Part shown: positions 8,850-18,872 of the stretch, piece by piece
How positions within the stretch are numbered: the stretch's first letter is position 1
Layout: each line of letters begins with the position of its first letter
Source of the DNA: Rhodoferax sp.
GTDB taxonomy: Bacteria > Pseudomonadota > Gammaproteobacteria > Burkholderiales > Burkholderiaceae_C
Assembly (NCBI GenBank): GCA_008015235.1
Contig: SSFF01000001.1
Location: 124,001-188,000, forward strand
Reading direction: 5' to 3'
DNA: 64,000 nucleotides
Notes under the pieces: model-generated
The model's database searches: none
What the model was told of the DNA's origin: nothing
What the model saw: the letters and a program-made list of their open reading frames with translations, nothing else
Translations under genes and position numbers: made by a program

Positions 8850-9638
8850 ATGCAACGCCGTCACATGCTCACCCTGGCCGCCGCAGCGGCCCTGGCGCCG
8901 GGAGTCCGGGCCCAGGTCAGCGACCTCAGCGATGCCATCAACAAGGCCGGACGCCAGCGCATGCTCAGCCAGCGCATGGGCAAGGCCTGGCTGGCCTTGC
9001 TCCAGGATGTGGAGACCGGCAATGCGCGGCTGGTGCTGGACAAGTCCATCGCCCTGTTTGACCGCCAGCTGGTCGAGCTCAAGGCCTATGCGCCCACCGC
9101 GCAGCTGCAGGGCACCTACGAGCAGTTGGAGCCGGTCTGGTCGCAGTACAAGGCGGTGCTGGTGGGGTCTGTGCCGGCCAAGCCCGCGGCCCCCGAGCTG
9201 CTCAAGCTCGACGCCCGCGTGCTGGCCCTGGCGCACCAGGGCACGGTGCAGTACGAGGCGGCGCTGGGCAAACCAGTCGGCAAGCTGGTCAACGTGGCCG
9301 GGCGCCAGCGCATGCTGAGCCAGCGGATGGCCAAGTTCTACCTTGCGGCCACGGTGCCGGTCGATGCCGCCGCCGCCCTGGTCGAGATCGGCAAGGCGCG
9401 CACCGAATTCGTGGCCGCCATGGAGTTGCTGCGTACCGCGCCGCAGGCCACGCAGCGCATCCGCGACGAGTTGCAGGTGGCCGATGGCCAGTGGATGTTC
9501 TTCGACATGGCCTTGCAGAAACTCCAGGACGGTGCCCCGCAGGGGCGTGCCAAGTCGGACATGTTCGTGGCCAGTGAAAACCTGCTCAGCGTGATGGACC
9601 GTGTCACCGGCCTGTACTCGGCCTTGAAATCTGCATGA
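8850..9638 (+). CDS. secreted PilJ-domain protein with two nitrate P-box motifs
   Basis: A 262-residue protein with an N-terminal signal (RR at 3-4, cleavage likely near RAQ at 20-22) and no further membrane segment, so probably periplasmic. The motif AGRQRMLSQRM occurs twice, at residues 33-43 and 150-160, each starting a helical PilJ-type repeat. The first, preceded by DAINK, closely resembles the P-box of the NarX nitrate sensor, and PilJ domains bind nitrate in some chemoreceptors. It lies between nirB and nirD in the assimilation operon but has no output domain. A periplasmic nitrate-binding or sensing accessory is inferred; no function is established here. Confidence 0.75.
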   Translation: MQRRHMLTLAAAAALAPGVRAQVSDLSDAINKAGRQRMLSQRMGKAWLALLQDVETGNARLVLDKSIALFDRQLVELKAYAPTAQLQGTYEQLEPVWSQYKAVLVGSVPAKPAAPELLKLDARVLALAHQGTVQYEAALGKPVGKLVNVAGRQRMLSQRMAKFYLAATVPVDAAAALVEIGKARTEFVAAMELLRTAPQATQRIRDELQVADGQWMFFDMALQKLQDGAPQGRAKSDMFVASENLLSVMDRVTGLYSALKSA

Positions 9639-9649
9639 AATTGGCAATT

Positions 9650-9691
9650 GCCCCGCATGGATATTGCGTAACAAGCTATCAAAAAAGTAGC
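9650..9691 (-). repeat. dispersed repeat, copy 3, upstream of nirD
   Basis: On the minus strand it starts GCTACTTTTTTGATAGC, has a TACGCAATAT core and ends CATGCGGGGCAA. It fills most of the 68-base gap between the PilJ-domain gene and nirD. Confidence 0.7.
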
Positions 9692-9706
9692 GGACGAAAG
9701 TGAACT

Positions 9707-10090
9707 ATGACCGAATGGAAACAAATCTGCAGCGTCGATGAAATTCCCCACCTGGGTGCGCGCCGGGTGACCCGCGCCAAGGGGCTGGACGTGGCCATCT
9801 TCCGTGGCGCACAGGACCGCATCTTTGCCCTGCTGGACCGTTGCCCGCACAAGGGGGGGCCGCTGAGCCAGGGCATCGTGTTTGGCGAGAGCGTCGCCTG
9901 CCCTATGCACAACTGGACCATCCAGCTGGCCGACGGCAACGCCCAGGCCCCCGACGAGGGCCACACCCCAGTGTTTGCCGTGCGGGTGCAGGACGGCCAG
10001 GTCTACCTGGACGCGGACGAGCTGGCCAACCACGCCACCGAATGGACGCGCCCGGCCGCCGGGCCTGCCTGCCGCCTGGTGGCGGCCTGA
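9707..10090 (+). CDS. nirD: nitrite reductase small subunit (Rieske-type)
   Basis: A 127-residue Rieske-fold partner of NirB. The [2Fe-2S] ligands C46 and H48 (CPHKG) and C65 and H68 (CPMHNW) are all present, as in those NirD proteins that keep the cluster. It is separated from nirB by the PilJ-domain gene, an unusual interruption. Start ATG 9707 follows GGACGAAAG. Confidence 0.92.
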   Translation: MTEWKQICSVDEIPHLGARRVTRAKGLDVAIFRGAQDRIFALLDRCPHKGGPLSQGIVFGESVACPMHNWTIQLADGNAQAPDEGHTPVFAVRVQDGQVYLDADELANHATEWTRPAAGPACRLVAA

Positions 10091-10107
10091 GTCCGGGGAG
10101 CGTTGGC

Positions 10108-12909
10108 ATGCAGGAAACCCGGAGCACTTGTCCGTACTGTGGGGTGGGCTGCGGCGTCATCATCGCAAGCGATGGCGCGCAGATCACCGGTGTGCGCGGC
10201 GATCCCGACCACCCGGCCAACCGCGGGCGCCTGTGCTCCAAGGGTTCGACCCTGCACCTGACGGCCCTGCCCGTGGTGCAGGCGCAGACCCGGTTGCTGC
10301 AGCCGCTGGTGCGGGCCCAGCGCGACCAGGCCCCGCAGGCCGTGGCCTGGGACACGGCGCTGGACACCGTGGCCACGCGCCTGGCCGACATTGCCGTGGC
10401 GCACGGCCCCGACGCCGTGGGCCTGTACGTGTCGGGCCAGCTGCTCACCGAGGACTACTACGCCTTCAACAAGTTCGCCAAGGGCGTGCTCGGCACCAAC
10501 AACATCGACTCGAATTCGCGCCTGTGCATGAGCAGTGCCGTGGCAGGGTACAAAAGCACCCTGGGCAGTGACGCGGTACCGGCTTGCTACGACGACATTG
10601 CCCAGGCTGCCACCCTGTTCATCGCCGGGGCCAACCCGGCCTGGGCCCATCCCATCCTGTTTCGCCGCATCGAAGACGCCAGGCGCGCGAACCCGGCCCT
10701 CAAGATCATCGTCTGCGACCCGCGCCGCACCGACACCGCCGAGGCCGCCGACCTGCACCTGGCACTGCGCCCTGGCACCGACGTGATGCTGTTCAACGGT
10801 CTGCTGCACCTCATGCTGGCCGAAGGCTGGGTCGATGCCGCCTTTGTCGCCCAGCACACCACCGGGCTGGGCCAGGCCCAGGCCGTGGTCGCCGACTGCA
10901 CACCCGCGCGCGTGCAGCAGGTCTGCGGCATTGCCCCGGCCGAACTGCGTCAGGCGGCGCAGTGGTTTGCCGGTGTACAGCCCGATGGCACGCGCACACC
11001 GACCCTGAGCCTGTACTGCCAGGGCCTGAACCAGTCGAGCAATGGCTCGGCCAACAATGCGGCGCTCATCCACCTGCACCTGGCCACGGGCCAGATCGGC
11101 AAGCCCGGTGCAGGGCCACTGTCGCTGACCGGCCAGCCCAATGCCATGGGCGGGCGCGAGGTCGGTGCCATGGCCAACCTGCTCACGGGCCACCGCGACT
11201 TGGGCAACGCTCAGCACCGCGCCGAAGTGGCGGCGCTGTGGGGGCTGCCGAGCGTGCCCGCGTTGCCGGGCAAGACCGCGGTCGAGATGTTCGAGGCCGC
11301 CGCCGACGGCGAAATCCGCGCCCTGTGGATCGCCTGCACCAACCCGGCCCACAGCCTGCCCGACCAGGCGCTGGTGCGCCGCGCCTTGGAACGCGCCGAA
11401 TTCGTGGTGCTGCAGGACGCCTACCGCGGCACCGCCACGGCGCGCTATGCCGATGTGCTCCTGCCCGCCAGCACCTGGGGCGAGAAGGAAGGAACGGTCA
11501 CCAACAGCGAGCGCTGCATTAGCCGCGTGCGTGCGGCGATACCGGCCCCCGGCGAAGCCCGCGCCGACTGGCGCATCGTGGTCGATGTGGCCCAGCGCGT
11601 GCAGGCGCGCCTGCCCTGGCACGCCGCGCGCACCCCGCTGCTGCCCTACGCCAGCGCCGAAGCGATCTGGAACGAGCACCGCGAAAGCACGCGCGGGCGC
11701 GACCTCGACATCACCGGCCTGGACTACGCCCAGTTGGAACAGCACCCGACCCAGTGGCCCAGCCCGCAAGGTGCTGCGACCGTGGCACGTCTGTACACCG
11801 ACGCCCGCTTTGCCACCTCCGACGGCCGCGCGCGCCTGCACGCCCAGCCCTACCAAGGCGTGGCAGAACCCTGCGACGCGCGCTACCCGCTGGCCCTGAA
11901 CACCGGGCGCCTGCGCGACCAGTGGCACGGCATGGGCCGCACCGGCACCGTGGCGCGCCTGTTCGGCCACAGCCCGGTGCCGCAGCTCCAGCTGCACCCC
12001 ACCGACGCCCAGCGCCTGGCGCTGCAGGACGGCGACCTGGCCTACCTGACCAGCCGGCGCGGCACCATCGTGCTGCCGGTGGCTGCCAGCGACACCGTGG
12101 CCCCGGGCCAGGTGTTTGCCCCCATGCACTGGGGTGACGAATTCCTCAGCGGTGCTTCCAGCACCGGTCGGCGCCTGGCCGGGGTCAATGCCGTGAGCAG
12201 CCCGGCGCTGTGCCCGCAATCGCGTCAGCCCGAACTCAAGCACGCGGCAGTCAAGGTGCTCAAGGCCGAGCTGCCTTGGTCGCTGTGGGCCATGGCCTGG
12301 TTGCCGGACACGCAGGTGCATGCGGCCCGCGCGGCGCTGCAGGAAGCCTTGGCCGGCTTTGCCTTTGCCAGCTGCACCTTGTTCGGCGGCGGCGAAAGGG
12401 ATGGTGAAAAAAATGGTGGAAGCGGCGTGCTGGTGCAGGCCAGTGGCCACCAGGCCCCGGTGGCCGGGGTGCTGGCGCAGGTGGAGCAGTGGTTGGGACT
12501 GGCCGGTGTGGCCGTGCAGGGTTACAGCGACCCGCGCCGCGGCCAGTGGCGCCGTGCCCTGCTGGTCGACGCGGGCAACAGTGTGCAGCTGCAGGCGGTG
12601 ATGCTGGCGGGGGACACGCGCGCACGCCAGTGGATTGCGCCGCTGGTCCAGGACCGCCTGCCGGCCCACACCTACACCCGCGCCCTGATGATTCCGGGGG
12701 CCAGGCCGCCGGTGGCCGTGCCACAACGCGGCCCCAGTGTCTGTGCCTGCCTGGACGTGGGCGAGGCCGCGATCACGCAGCACCTGCAGACCTGTTCGGG
12801 TAGCGCGCAGGAGCGCCTGGCGTCCCTGCAAACCAACCTGCGCTGCGGTACCAACTGTGGTTCGTGCGTACCACAACTGCAGCGCATGGTGCGGGCCAGC
12901 ATGGGCTGA
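10108..12909 (+). CDS. nasA: assimilatory nitrate reductase catalytic subunit
   Basis: Cytoplasmic Mo-bis-MGD enzyme reducing nitrate to nitrite for NirBD. [4Fe-4S] ligands are C8, C11, C15 and C43; the Mo ligand is probably C140 (SRLCMSSAVAG). The C-terminal ~60 residues form a BFD-like [2Fe-2S] domain (CACLDVGEAAI ... CGTNCGSC), typical of NasA/NarB that take electrons directly. No Tat signal, unlike NapA. 933 residues. The reading frame continues upstream into nirD, but ATG 10108, 17 bases after the nirD stop, is the clear start. Confidence 0.95.
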   Translation: MQETRSTCPYCGVGCGVIIASDGAQITGVRGDPDHPANRGRLCSKGSTLHLTALPVVQAQTRLLQPLVRAQRDQAPQAVAWDTALDTVATRLADIAVAHGPDAVGLYVSGQLLTEDYYAFNKFAKGVLGTNNIDSNSRLCMSSAVAGYKSTLGSDAVPACYDDIAQAATLFIAGANPAWAHPILFRRIEDARRANPALKIIVCDPRRTDTAEAADLHLALRPGTDVMLFNGLLHLMLAEGWVDAAFVAQHTTGLGQAQAVVADCTPARVQQVCGIAPAELRQAAQWFAGVQPDGTRTPTLSLYCQGLNQSSNGSANNAALIHLHLATGQIGKPGAGPLSLTGQPNAMGGREVGAMANLLTGHRDLGNAQHRAEVAALWGLPSVPALPGKTAVEMFEAAADGEIRALWIACTNPAHSLPDQALVRRALERAEFVVLQDAYRGTATARYADVLLPASTWGEKEGTVTNSERCISRVRAAIPAPGEARADWRIVVDVAQRVQARLPWHAARTPLLPYASAEAIWNEHRESTRGRDLDITGLDYAQLEQHPTQWPSPQGAATVARLYTDARFATSDGRARLHAQPYQGVAEPCDARYPLALNTGRLRDQWHGMGRTGTVARLFGHSPVPQLQLHPTDAQRLALQDGDLAYLTSRRGTIVLPVAASDTVAPGQVFAPMHWGDEFLSGASSTGRRLAGVNAVSSPALCPQSRQPELKHAAVKVLKAELPWSLWAMAWLPDTQVHAARAALQEALAGFAFASCTLFGGGERDGEKNGGSGVLVQASGHQAPVAGVLAQVEQWLGLAGVAVQGYSDPRRGQWRRALLVDAGNSVQLQAVMLAGDTRARQWIAPLVQDRLPAHTYTRALMIPGARPPVAVPQRGPSVCACLDVGEAAITQHLQTCSGSAQERLASLQTNLRCGTNCGSCVPQLQRMVRASMG

Positions 12910-13010
12910 TTTTTCCCGAGTCCACCAACGACCGCGTCGCCACATGGCGCGTCTGGCATGCGCTGGTCGTGTGTATCCTTGCACGGGATTTTCAATGCAC
13001 AGGAGCGTTT

Positions 13011-13385
13011 ATGGACCAACAGTACGAAGACGGCCTCGCACGCCGCAAGCAAGTCATGGGAGAAGCCTTTGTGGCCAAGGCCCTGGGGGGAGCCACCGCA
13101 TTCACCCAGCCGCTGCAGGACCACATCACCCGCAACGCCTGGGGCGACGTGTGGCTGCGCGACGGACTGGATCTCAAGACCCGCAGTCTGGTGACCATCG
13201 CCATGCTGACGGCATTGGGACGCAGCACCGAGCTCAAGGGCCATGTGCGCGGCGCGATGAACAACGGCGCCAGCGTCAAGGAAATCCAGGAGGTTCTGTT
13301 GCACGCCACCATCTACTGCGGTGTGCCCACCGCCGTGGAGGGATTCCGTGCCGCTGCCGAAGTCATTGATGCACAGGTGACCTGA
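13011..13385 (+). CDS. carboxymuconolactone decarboxylase family protein
   Basis: 124 residues of the CMD/AhpD fold, all alpha. The body ([45 protein letters not shown]) matches PcaC-like 4-carboxymuconolactone decarboxylases. It lacks the CxxC of peroxidase-type AhpD. No aromatic-degradation genes flank it, so the substrate is unknown and a true PcaC role is uncertain. AGGAG precedes the ATG. Confidence 0.75.
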   Translation: MDQQYEDGLARRKQVMGEAFVAKALGGATAFTQPLQDHITRNAWGDVWLRDGLDLKTRSLVTIAMLTALGRSTELKGHVRGAMNNGASVKEIQEVLLHATIYCGVPTAVEGFRAAAEVIDAQVT

Positions 13386-13464
13386 AGCCGGGAAAACCCG
13401 CAAAGGGAGCGGCATACTTGGTACTAGTATCGTCGCTCTCGCACTGTGCATCGGAGTTTCCCCC

Positions 13465-15027
13465 ATGGCCCTGAGCATCAAAACCAAGATCTGGCTTCCT
13501 GCTATTGCTGTCAGCCTCGGGCTGGTATTGATGTCCGTCGGTTCGGCGCTTCGGACGGTCAGTTCGCAGGCCGCCACGGTGAAGGAACAGACCGATCAGC
13601 AAAGCAAGCTGGAAATCGCCTCGCGTTGGCGTGGCCTGGCCGAAGCGCAGGCCGTGCGCACGCTGGGTGCTGTGCTGGCGTCCGATGATGCCGGGGCCGC
13701 ACTGCTGCAAGGGGGGCAGGAGCAGGCCCAGCAGGAACTGGCCCAGATGCAGGATGCGCTGAAGTCCTTGCTGACCGATTCCATGGAGCACGCGGCACTG
13801 GAGGCGGTTGCCGGCCAGTCGCAGGCGCTCAAGGCTTCTCTGGAGCAGGCTCTCAAGCTCAAGGCAGCAGGTGATCCGGCCGCCTTGCACGCCCACATCC
13901 GTGACGACGTGCAAGGCAAGCTCAAGGCACTGCAAGGCGGGTTGCAGGATTTGGTGCGCCTGACCGAGCGGGGCGCCACCGAGCTTCGCGACAAGGCTGG
14001 CAAGGAACGCCTCAAGACCGTGTGGGGCGTGGCCGGCATCATGGCGATCATCATCGTGGCGGTGTGCCTGGGGACGCGCTTGGTCCAGCGCAGCGTGACC
14101 GAGCCGCTCGATGACATCGTGCGTGTGGCGCGCTCCATCGGTGCGGGTGACCTCACGGTGCACATCGCGACCGAGCGCCAGGATGAAATGGGTGAAGTGC
14201 TGCGGGCGCTGGCGCACATGTCGCAGTCTCTGGCCGAGCTGGTCGGACAGGTGCAGCACGCGGCAAGCAGCATTGGTGCCGCCAGTGTGGAGATAGCCCA
14301 CGGCAACCAGGACCTGTCCAACCGCACCGAAGCCACAGCCGCGAACCTGCAGCGCGCTTCGTCCACGCTGCACCACCTCAGTGGTGCGGTGGGACAGTCG
14401 GCCGCTTCGGCGCGCGAGGCCAACCAGCTAGCCGCATCTGCCTACGCCGTGGCACAGAGTGGCGGGGAGTCGGTGGCGCAGGTGGTTCAGACCATGCACC
14501 GCATTGACAGTTCGTCCAAGAAAATCGTGGACATCATTTCGGTCATCGACGGCATTGCGTTCCAGACCAACATCCTTGCGCTCAATGCTGCAGTCGAGGC
14601 AGCGCGGGCCGGTGAGCAAGGGCGTGGCTTTGCTGTGGTGGCCAGCGAAGTGCGCTCCCTGGCGGGCCGGTCTGCCGAGGCCGCGCGCGAGGTCAAGGCG
14701 CTGATTTCGGCCTCGGTGGAGAATGTCGAGGCCGGCACCGCCATGGTGGACCGTGCCGGTCAGACCATGCAGGAGCTGGTGCAGTCGGTGCAGCGTGTCA
14801 GCGGCATCATAGGCGAGATTACAGCGACCTCTGCCGAGCAAAGCAGTGATATGCAGCAGGTGAACGCAACCGTCGGCGAGCTGGACAAGATGACCCAGCA
14901 AAACGCTGCATTGGTGGAACAGAGTGCCGCCGCTGCCAGCGGCATGAGCGAACAGGCGGGGGTGCTGGAGCGCCTGGTGGGGCGCTTCCGTCTGCGTGCT
15001 TCGTCAACCCCTCTGCTCGAAGGCTAG
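13465..15027 (+). CDS. methyl-accepting chemotaxis protein
   Basis: 520 residues. First membrane segment about residues 10-30, a periplasmic four-helix-type sensor region rich in Gln, Glu and Ala, second membrane segment near 185-210, HAMP ([20 protein letters not shown]), then the signalling hairpin with the conserved tip [20 protein letters not shown]. It reports to CheA/CheW at the pole. The ligand is unknown; its closeness to the nas operon is suggestive only. Confidence 0.9.
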   Translation: MALSIKTKIWLPAIAVSLGLVLMSVGSALRTVSSQAATVKEQTDQQSKLEIASRWRGLAEAQAVRTLGAVLASDDAGAALLQGGQEQAQQELAQMQDALKSLLTDSMEHAALEAVAGQSQALKASLEQALKLKAAGDPAALHAHIRDDVQGKLKALQGGLQDLVRLTERGATELRDKAGKERLKTVWGVAGIMAIIIVAVCLGTRLVQRSVTEPLDDIVRVARSIGAGDLTVHIATERQDEMGEVLRALAHMSQSLAELVGQVQHAASSIGAASVEIAHGNQDLSNRTEATAANLQRASSTLHHLSGAVGQSAASAREANQLAASAYAVAQSGGESVAQVVQTMHRIDSSSKKIVDIISVIDGIAFQTNILALNAAVEAARAGEQGRGFAVVASEVRSLAGRSAEAAREVKALISASVENVEAGTAMVDRAGQTMQELVQSVQRVSGIIGEITATSAEQSSDMQQVNATVGELDKMTQQNAALVEQSAAAASGMSEQAGVLERLVGRFRLRASSTPLLEG

Positions 15028-15034
15028 CGCGGGT

Positions 15035-15442
15035 TCAGGCGGCCAGCAAGCCGCCAGCCATCCAGAGCATCAGTGCGAGCTGGGCGCTCCAGAAGCTGGC
15101 ACGCACGAACACCTGCAACGGGCCCACGCCCCACAAGTGTGCCAGGGTCTGGCCCATGCGCGCATACAGCACGTAGGGCGCCAGCGTGTTCACGCTGCCG
15201 CTTTTGTCTAGGGCGGCTGCGGCCAGCACCACCACGGCGAACACCGGAAGGTTCTCCAGGCAGTTGGCGTGGGCGTCTTCCAGGCGTTTGACAAAGGGTG
15301 CATCGTCGGCCGGCTTGTTGCCACGCGGCCAATGGTTGATGGGCGTCCCTTTCAGAAAGCGCAGTCCCCGGTACAGGAACACCAGCGCGACCAGCGCCAG
15401 GGTCCACAGGGCAAAACCCACCAGTGCTTGCAAAGCGGTCAT
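15035..15442 (-). CDS. MAPEG family membrane protein
   Basis: 135 residues with four predicted membrane helices. The segment EDAHANCLENLPVFAVVVLAA carries the NxxE-type loop common in MAPEG (membrane-associated eicosanoid/glutathione metabolism) proteins. Bacterial members are mostly of unknown substrate. Convergent with the preceding chemoreceptor, stops 8 bases apart. Confidence 0.8.
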   Translation of the reverse strand: MTALQALVGFALWTLALVALVFLYRGLRFLKGTPINHWPRGNKPADDAPFVKRLEDAHANCLENLPVFAVVVLAAAALDKSGSVNTLAPYVLYARMGQTLAHLWGVGPLQVFVRASFWSAQLALMLWMAGGLLAA

Positions 15443-15502
15443 CGGTACAGTCTCCTCATGTTGTTGTGGGGCCGTACCTTAGCGCCAAACGGGCGAGCGC
15501 TG

Positions 15503-16741
15503 TCAGTGCGAGGTCTTTGCCATCCAGCGCAGGTAGCGCTGCGTCAATTTGCGGGCCCGCCACTGGTCGCGCACCAGCGAAAACACGGCGCTGGGTTGGC
15601 GCAGCGGCCGCTTGCCCGCACCCACGCGCTGCAGCTGGCGCCGCACCAGGGCCATGGTCGCCAGTGAGGCGATGGTTTTGTTGGAAATGTGTACCTGCGG
15701 CTCCAGTCCCTGCACGTCGCGGCCAGCGCGCCAGTGCTGCGGCAGCGTCGGGCACTGGGCCAAGGCGGTGCCGATGCCCACTACCGCCACGCCTTGCGCC
15801 AGTACCTGTTCGGCCACTGCGAGGCGGCGGATGCCACCCGTGGTCATGATGGGCAGGGTGGCGTCTTGGGCAATGGTCTGTGCGAACTCCAAGAAATAGG
15901 CTTCGCGCGCGAGGGTGCGGCCGTCGCGCGTCTGCCCTTGCATGGCGGGTGCCTCGTAGCTGCCGCCCGAGAGTTCCACCAGGTCGACCTGCCGTTGGCC
16001 CAGCATGGCCACGACCTGGCGCGCGTCTTCGGCGTCAAAGCCGCCGCGCTGGAAGTCGGCCGAATTCAGTTTCACCGCAACGCAAAAGCCCGGCTGCACG
16101 GCGGCGCGCACGCCATCGACCACGGCCAGCAGCAGGCGGGCGCGGTTCTCCAGGCTGCCACCCCAGGCATCGTTGCGGCGGTTGGTCAGCGGCGACAGGA
16201 ACTGGCTCAGCAGGTAACCGTGCGCGGCATGGATTTCGACACCGGTGAACCCGGCCTTCTCGGCCTGGACCGCGGTGTCGACAAAACGCTGGATGGTGTT
16301 GGCAATGTCGTCTTCACTCATGGCACGCACCGGGGCAAAGAGCTTGGAGTGTTTGCCCAGGTCCACCGCCACTTCCGAAGGGGCCCAGCCCGGCTGTCCG
16401 AGCGCGGCCCACACCTGGCGCCCTGGGTGGTTGATCTGCATCCACACCTGGCCGCCCGCGCTGCGCGCCGCCGCGGCCCAGCGTTGGAACGGCGCCAGTG
16501 GCGTGTCCTTTTGCAGCACGATGCCACCGGCGCTGGTGAGCGCGCGGGCATCGACCATTACATTGCCGGTGATCAGCAAGCCGGTACCGCCTTCTGCCAG
16601 CGACTGGTAGAGCTGGACGATGGCGTCCGATGGCAGTTGGCCTGGGCCGGCCAGTTGTTCTTCCATGGCGGCTTTGGCAATGCGGTTGGGCAAGGTACTG
16701 CCATTGGGCAACGTGAGGGGGATGAACAGTGAAGAGGTCAT
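15503..16741 (-). CDS. NADH:flavin oxidoreductase / Old Yellow Enzyme family protein
   Basis: 412-residue FMN-dependent TIM-barrel enzyme. Family marks: PLTLPNGSTLPNRIAKAAMEE at the start, INHPGRQ, GVEIHAAHGYLLSQFLSP (substrate/FMN site His), NRRNDAWGGSLENRARLL, and MTTGGIRR near the end. It lacks the C-terminal NAD(P)H domain of 2,4-dienoyl-CoA reductases. Substrate unknown. Start ATG 16741, 17 bases after the upstream gene, suggests an operon with the phosphoesterase. Confidence 0.88.
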   Translation of the reverse strand: MTSSLFIPLTLPNGSTLPNRIAKAAMEEQLAGPGQLPSDAIVQLYQSLAEGGTGLLITGNVMVDARALTSAGGIVLQKDTPLAPFQRWAAAARSAGGQVWMQINHPGRQVWAALGQPGWAPSEVAVDLGKHSKLFAPVRAMSEDDIANTIQRFVDTAVQAEKAGFTGVEIHAAHGYLLSQFLSPLTNRRNDAWGGSLENRARLLLAVVDGVRAAVQPGFCVAVKLNSADFQRGGFDAEDARQVVAMLGQRQVDLVELSGGSYEAPAMQGQTRDGRTLAREAYFLEFAQTIAQDATLPIMTTGGIRRLAVAEQVLAQGVAVVGIGTALAQCPTLPQHWRAGRDVQGLEPQVHISNKTIASLATMALVRRQLQRVGAGKRPLRQPSAVFSLVRDQWRARKLTQRYLRWMAKTSH

Positions 16742-16758
16742 GTCTTGTTGCTGAAAGC

Positions 16759-17958
16759 TCAAAGAGCGGAGCGCAGGGTGAGCAGCGTGATTTCGCTGCG
16801 GAAATGGCGCTTGGGCGGGCCCCAGTAGCCGGTTCCCACCGAGGTGTAGCTCCACATGCGGCCAAAGCGGTGCAGGCCTTTCACCACAGGTTGCTGCACA
16901 CGGACAAAGTGGTTCCAGGGCCACCACTGGCCACCATGGGTGTGGCCATGCAGCGCGAGGTGGTAACCCGCCTCGGCGCCTGCAGGGGCGGTGACCGGCT
17001 GGTGGGCAAGGAGCAGGCGTACATCGGCATCCTGGCCCGCGCCACAGATGGCGGCGTGCGGGTCGCAGGCCAGCTCGGAAAAGAAGCGCCCGGTGCTGTG
17101 ATCGGTGACACCGGCCACGGCCAGTGTGGAGTTTTCCCGTTGCACCACGAAGTGTTCGTTCAGCAGCACCCGCAGGCCCAAGCGACGGAACTCGCGCACC
17201 CAGGACTCTGCACCGCTGTAGAGCTCGTGGTTGCCGATGACCAGGGCCACGCCTTCGCGAGCCTGCAAAGCTTGCAGCGGTGCCACGTGCGCTTGCAACG
17301 TGGGTACATCGCCATCGACCACGTCGCCGGTAATGGCCACCAGGTCGGCCTCCAATGCATTGACCTGGTCGACGATGCGCTGCAGATAGCCGCGGCGGAT
17401 GGTCGGGCCGACGTGGATGTCGGTGATCTGTGCGATGCGAAAGCCATGCAGGTCGGCGGGCAGCCCGTCGATGGGAATTTCCACTTCCACGACGCCGGGG
17501 CGCATACGGGCCACGACAAAACCGACCGCGGTGAACGCCACGGACAGGGCCAATGCGACCCAGGCCGAGGGTTCGGACCAGCCCAGCACCGGTACACCTG
17601 CCCAGTCCAAAGCGGGAAGCAGCGCGGCACGCAGCAGTGCCAGGACGAACAGGCTGGAGAACTGCCCCAGGGCCAGCAAGCCCGCCCAGGACAAGGCCGC
17701 GCCCCAGCGCGGGTTGCGGGTGCGCAGCGAAAGCAGTCCGGCGGGAATCGCCAAGGTGCTGAGGGCCAGGTAGGCTGCCAGCCCCATGGCAAAAGGTGCC
17801 GCAGGGGATTGACCGGCGGTCAGCAAGGCCCACAGGGCGTAGTGCAGGCCGCCCACCAAGGCCAGCGGCAGTGCCAGTGGCAACCAGCGCAGAGCGCGGC
17901 GCGGGCGTGCAGCGCGGGCAGTTTCAGGGAGCGGATCGACTGTGCTTGCAGAGTCCAT
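16759..17958 (-). CDS. membrane-anchored metallophosphoesterase
   Basis: 399 residues. The N-terminal half has four or so membrane helices; the C-terminal half is a calcineurin-like phosphoesterase with all metal motifs: QITDIHVG, ITGDVVDGD, IGNHELY and HGHTHGGQ. Similar to YaeI/YkuE-type enzymes, some of which remove phosphate from lipids at the membrane. Start at MDSASTVDP (17958) is preferred over an upstream in-frame ATG. Confidence 0.85.
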   Translation of the reverse strand: MDSASTVDPLPETARAARPRRALRWLPLALPLALVGGLHYALWALLTAGQSPAAPFAMGLAAYLALSTLAIPAGLLSLRTRNPRWGAALSWAGLLALGQFSSLFVLALLRAALLPALDWAGVPVLGWSEPSAWVALALSVAFTAVGFVVARMRPGVVEVEIPIDGLPADLHGFRIAQITDIHVGPTIRRGYLQRIVDQVNALEADLVAITGDVVDGDVPTLQAHVAPLQALQAREGVALVIGNHELYSGAESWVREFRRLGLRVLLNEHFVVQRENSTLAVAGVTDHSTGRFFSELACDPHAAICGAGQDADVRLLLAHQPVTAPAGAEAGYHLALHGHTHGGQWWPWNHFVRVQQPVVKGLHRFGRMWSYTSVGTGYWGPPKRHFRSEITLLTLRSAL

Positions 17959-17995
17959 GGTGGTGAGGGCAGTGAAGGATGGAAAGGGCGGTGTT

Positions 17996-18793
17996 TCAGG
18001 CGACAGCCGGTTTGGACATGTGTTGCACCAGGGCAGTGACCACATTGCGCGGCGAAAAGCGCACGCTTTGGGCCAGCAGCCAGTTCATGCAGCCGGGGAT
18101 ATAGACCCGCTGTCCGCGCTGTAGCGCGCGGTAGCCTTTGGCTGCAACTTCCTCAGAAGTGGGGAGCTTTTTGCCTTTCACAAGCGCTGAGGCGTGCATG
18201 TCGGCCTTGTCCTGGAAGCCCGATGCGGTGGGGCCGGGGCACAGGGCAGTGACGGTGACGCCGTGCGGTGCCAATTCGGCGGCAATGGCTTCCGAGAAGC
18301 TCAGCACAAAGGCCTTGGTGGCGTAGTACACGGCCATGTAGGGGCCGGGCTGGAAGGCAGCGGTGGAGGCAGTGTTGAGCAGCTTGCCGCGGGTGGCGAT
18401 CAGGTCGGGCAGGAACAGTTTGGTGAGCACCACCACAGTGTTCATGTTGAGCTGCATCATGGCCAGCTCTGGTGCCAAGGCCGAGTCCTTGAATTCGCCA
18501 AAGTTGCCATACCCGGCGTTGTTGGCCAGCGCGCTGATCGTGATGTTGCGCGCCTTGATGTCGGCATGCAGCTTCTGGGCGCCGTCGTTGGTTTCCAGAT
18601 CGGCACCGATGACGGTCACCGTCACTTTGTGGCGTTGTTGCAGTTCGTCGGCCAGCGTCTGCATCTTGGCAACACCGCGTGCGGCCAGCACCAGGTGGTA
18701 GCCGTCTTTGGCGAACTCGCTGGCCAGGGCCTTGCCAATGCCGGAGGAGGCGCCGGTGATGAGCGCGGTTTTGGTAGGTGCAGTCATTTCCAT
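17996..18793 (-). CDS. short-chain dehydrogenase/reductase
   Basis: 265 residues, classical SDR: TGASSGIG cofactor motif, NNAGYG, catalytic Ser in LLNTAST and YATKA (Tyr-x3-Lys). The substrate cannot be told from sequence; the closest pattern is the DltE/YqjQ-like oxidoreductases. An ArsR repressor gene lies just upstream on the same strand. ATG 18787 is an alternative start. Confidence 0.85.
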   Translation of the reverse strand: MEMTAPTKTALITGASSGIGKALASEFAKDGYHLVLAARGVAKMQTLADELQQRHKVTVTVIGADLETNDGAQKLHADIKARNITISALANNAGYGNFGEFKDSALAPELAMMQLNMNTVVVLTKLFLPDLIATRGKLLNTASTAAFQPGPYMAVYYATKAFVLSFSEAIAAELAPHGVTVTALCPGPTASGFQDKADMHASALVKGKKLPTSEEVAAKGYRALQRGQRVYIPGCMNWLLAQSVRFSPRNVVTALVQHMSKPAVA

Positions 18794-18872
18794 GATCCTA
18801 TTGGTTTAATCCATTCGACGGATTGGGGTTAAAAAACGGCACCGCGGTGCCTGGGGTTTTGTCGGTAAAGGC

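Noticed and set aside
6158..8851. 897-residue open frame on the minus strand
   Set aside because: It is the antisense shadow of nirB in GC-rich DNA; composition is unlike a protein and no family motif is present.
10003..12984. 993-residue open frame on the minus strand
   Set aside because: Antisense shadow of nasA, with repetitive Gly/His/Gln/Arg composition and no domain.
12910..13010. terminator after nasA
   Set aside because: Only weak GC-rich pairing (around CGCC-ACAT-GGCG) without a T-run.
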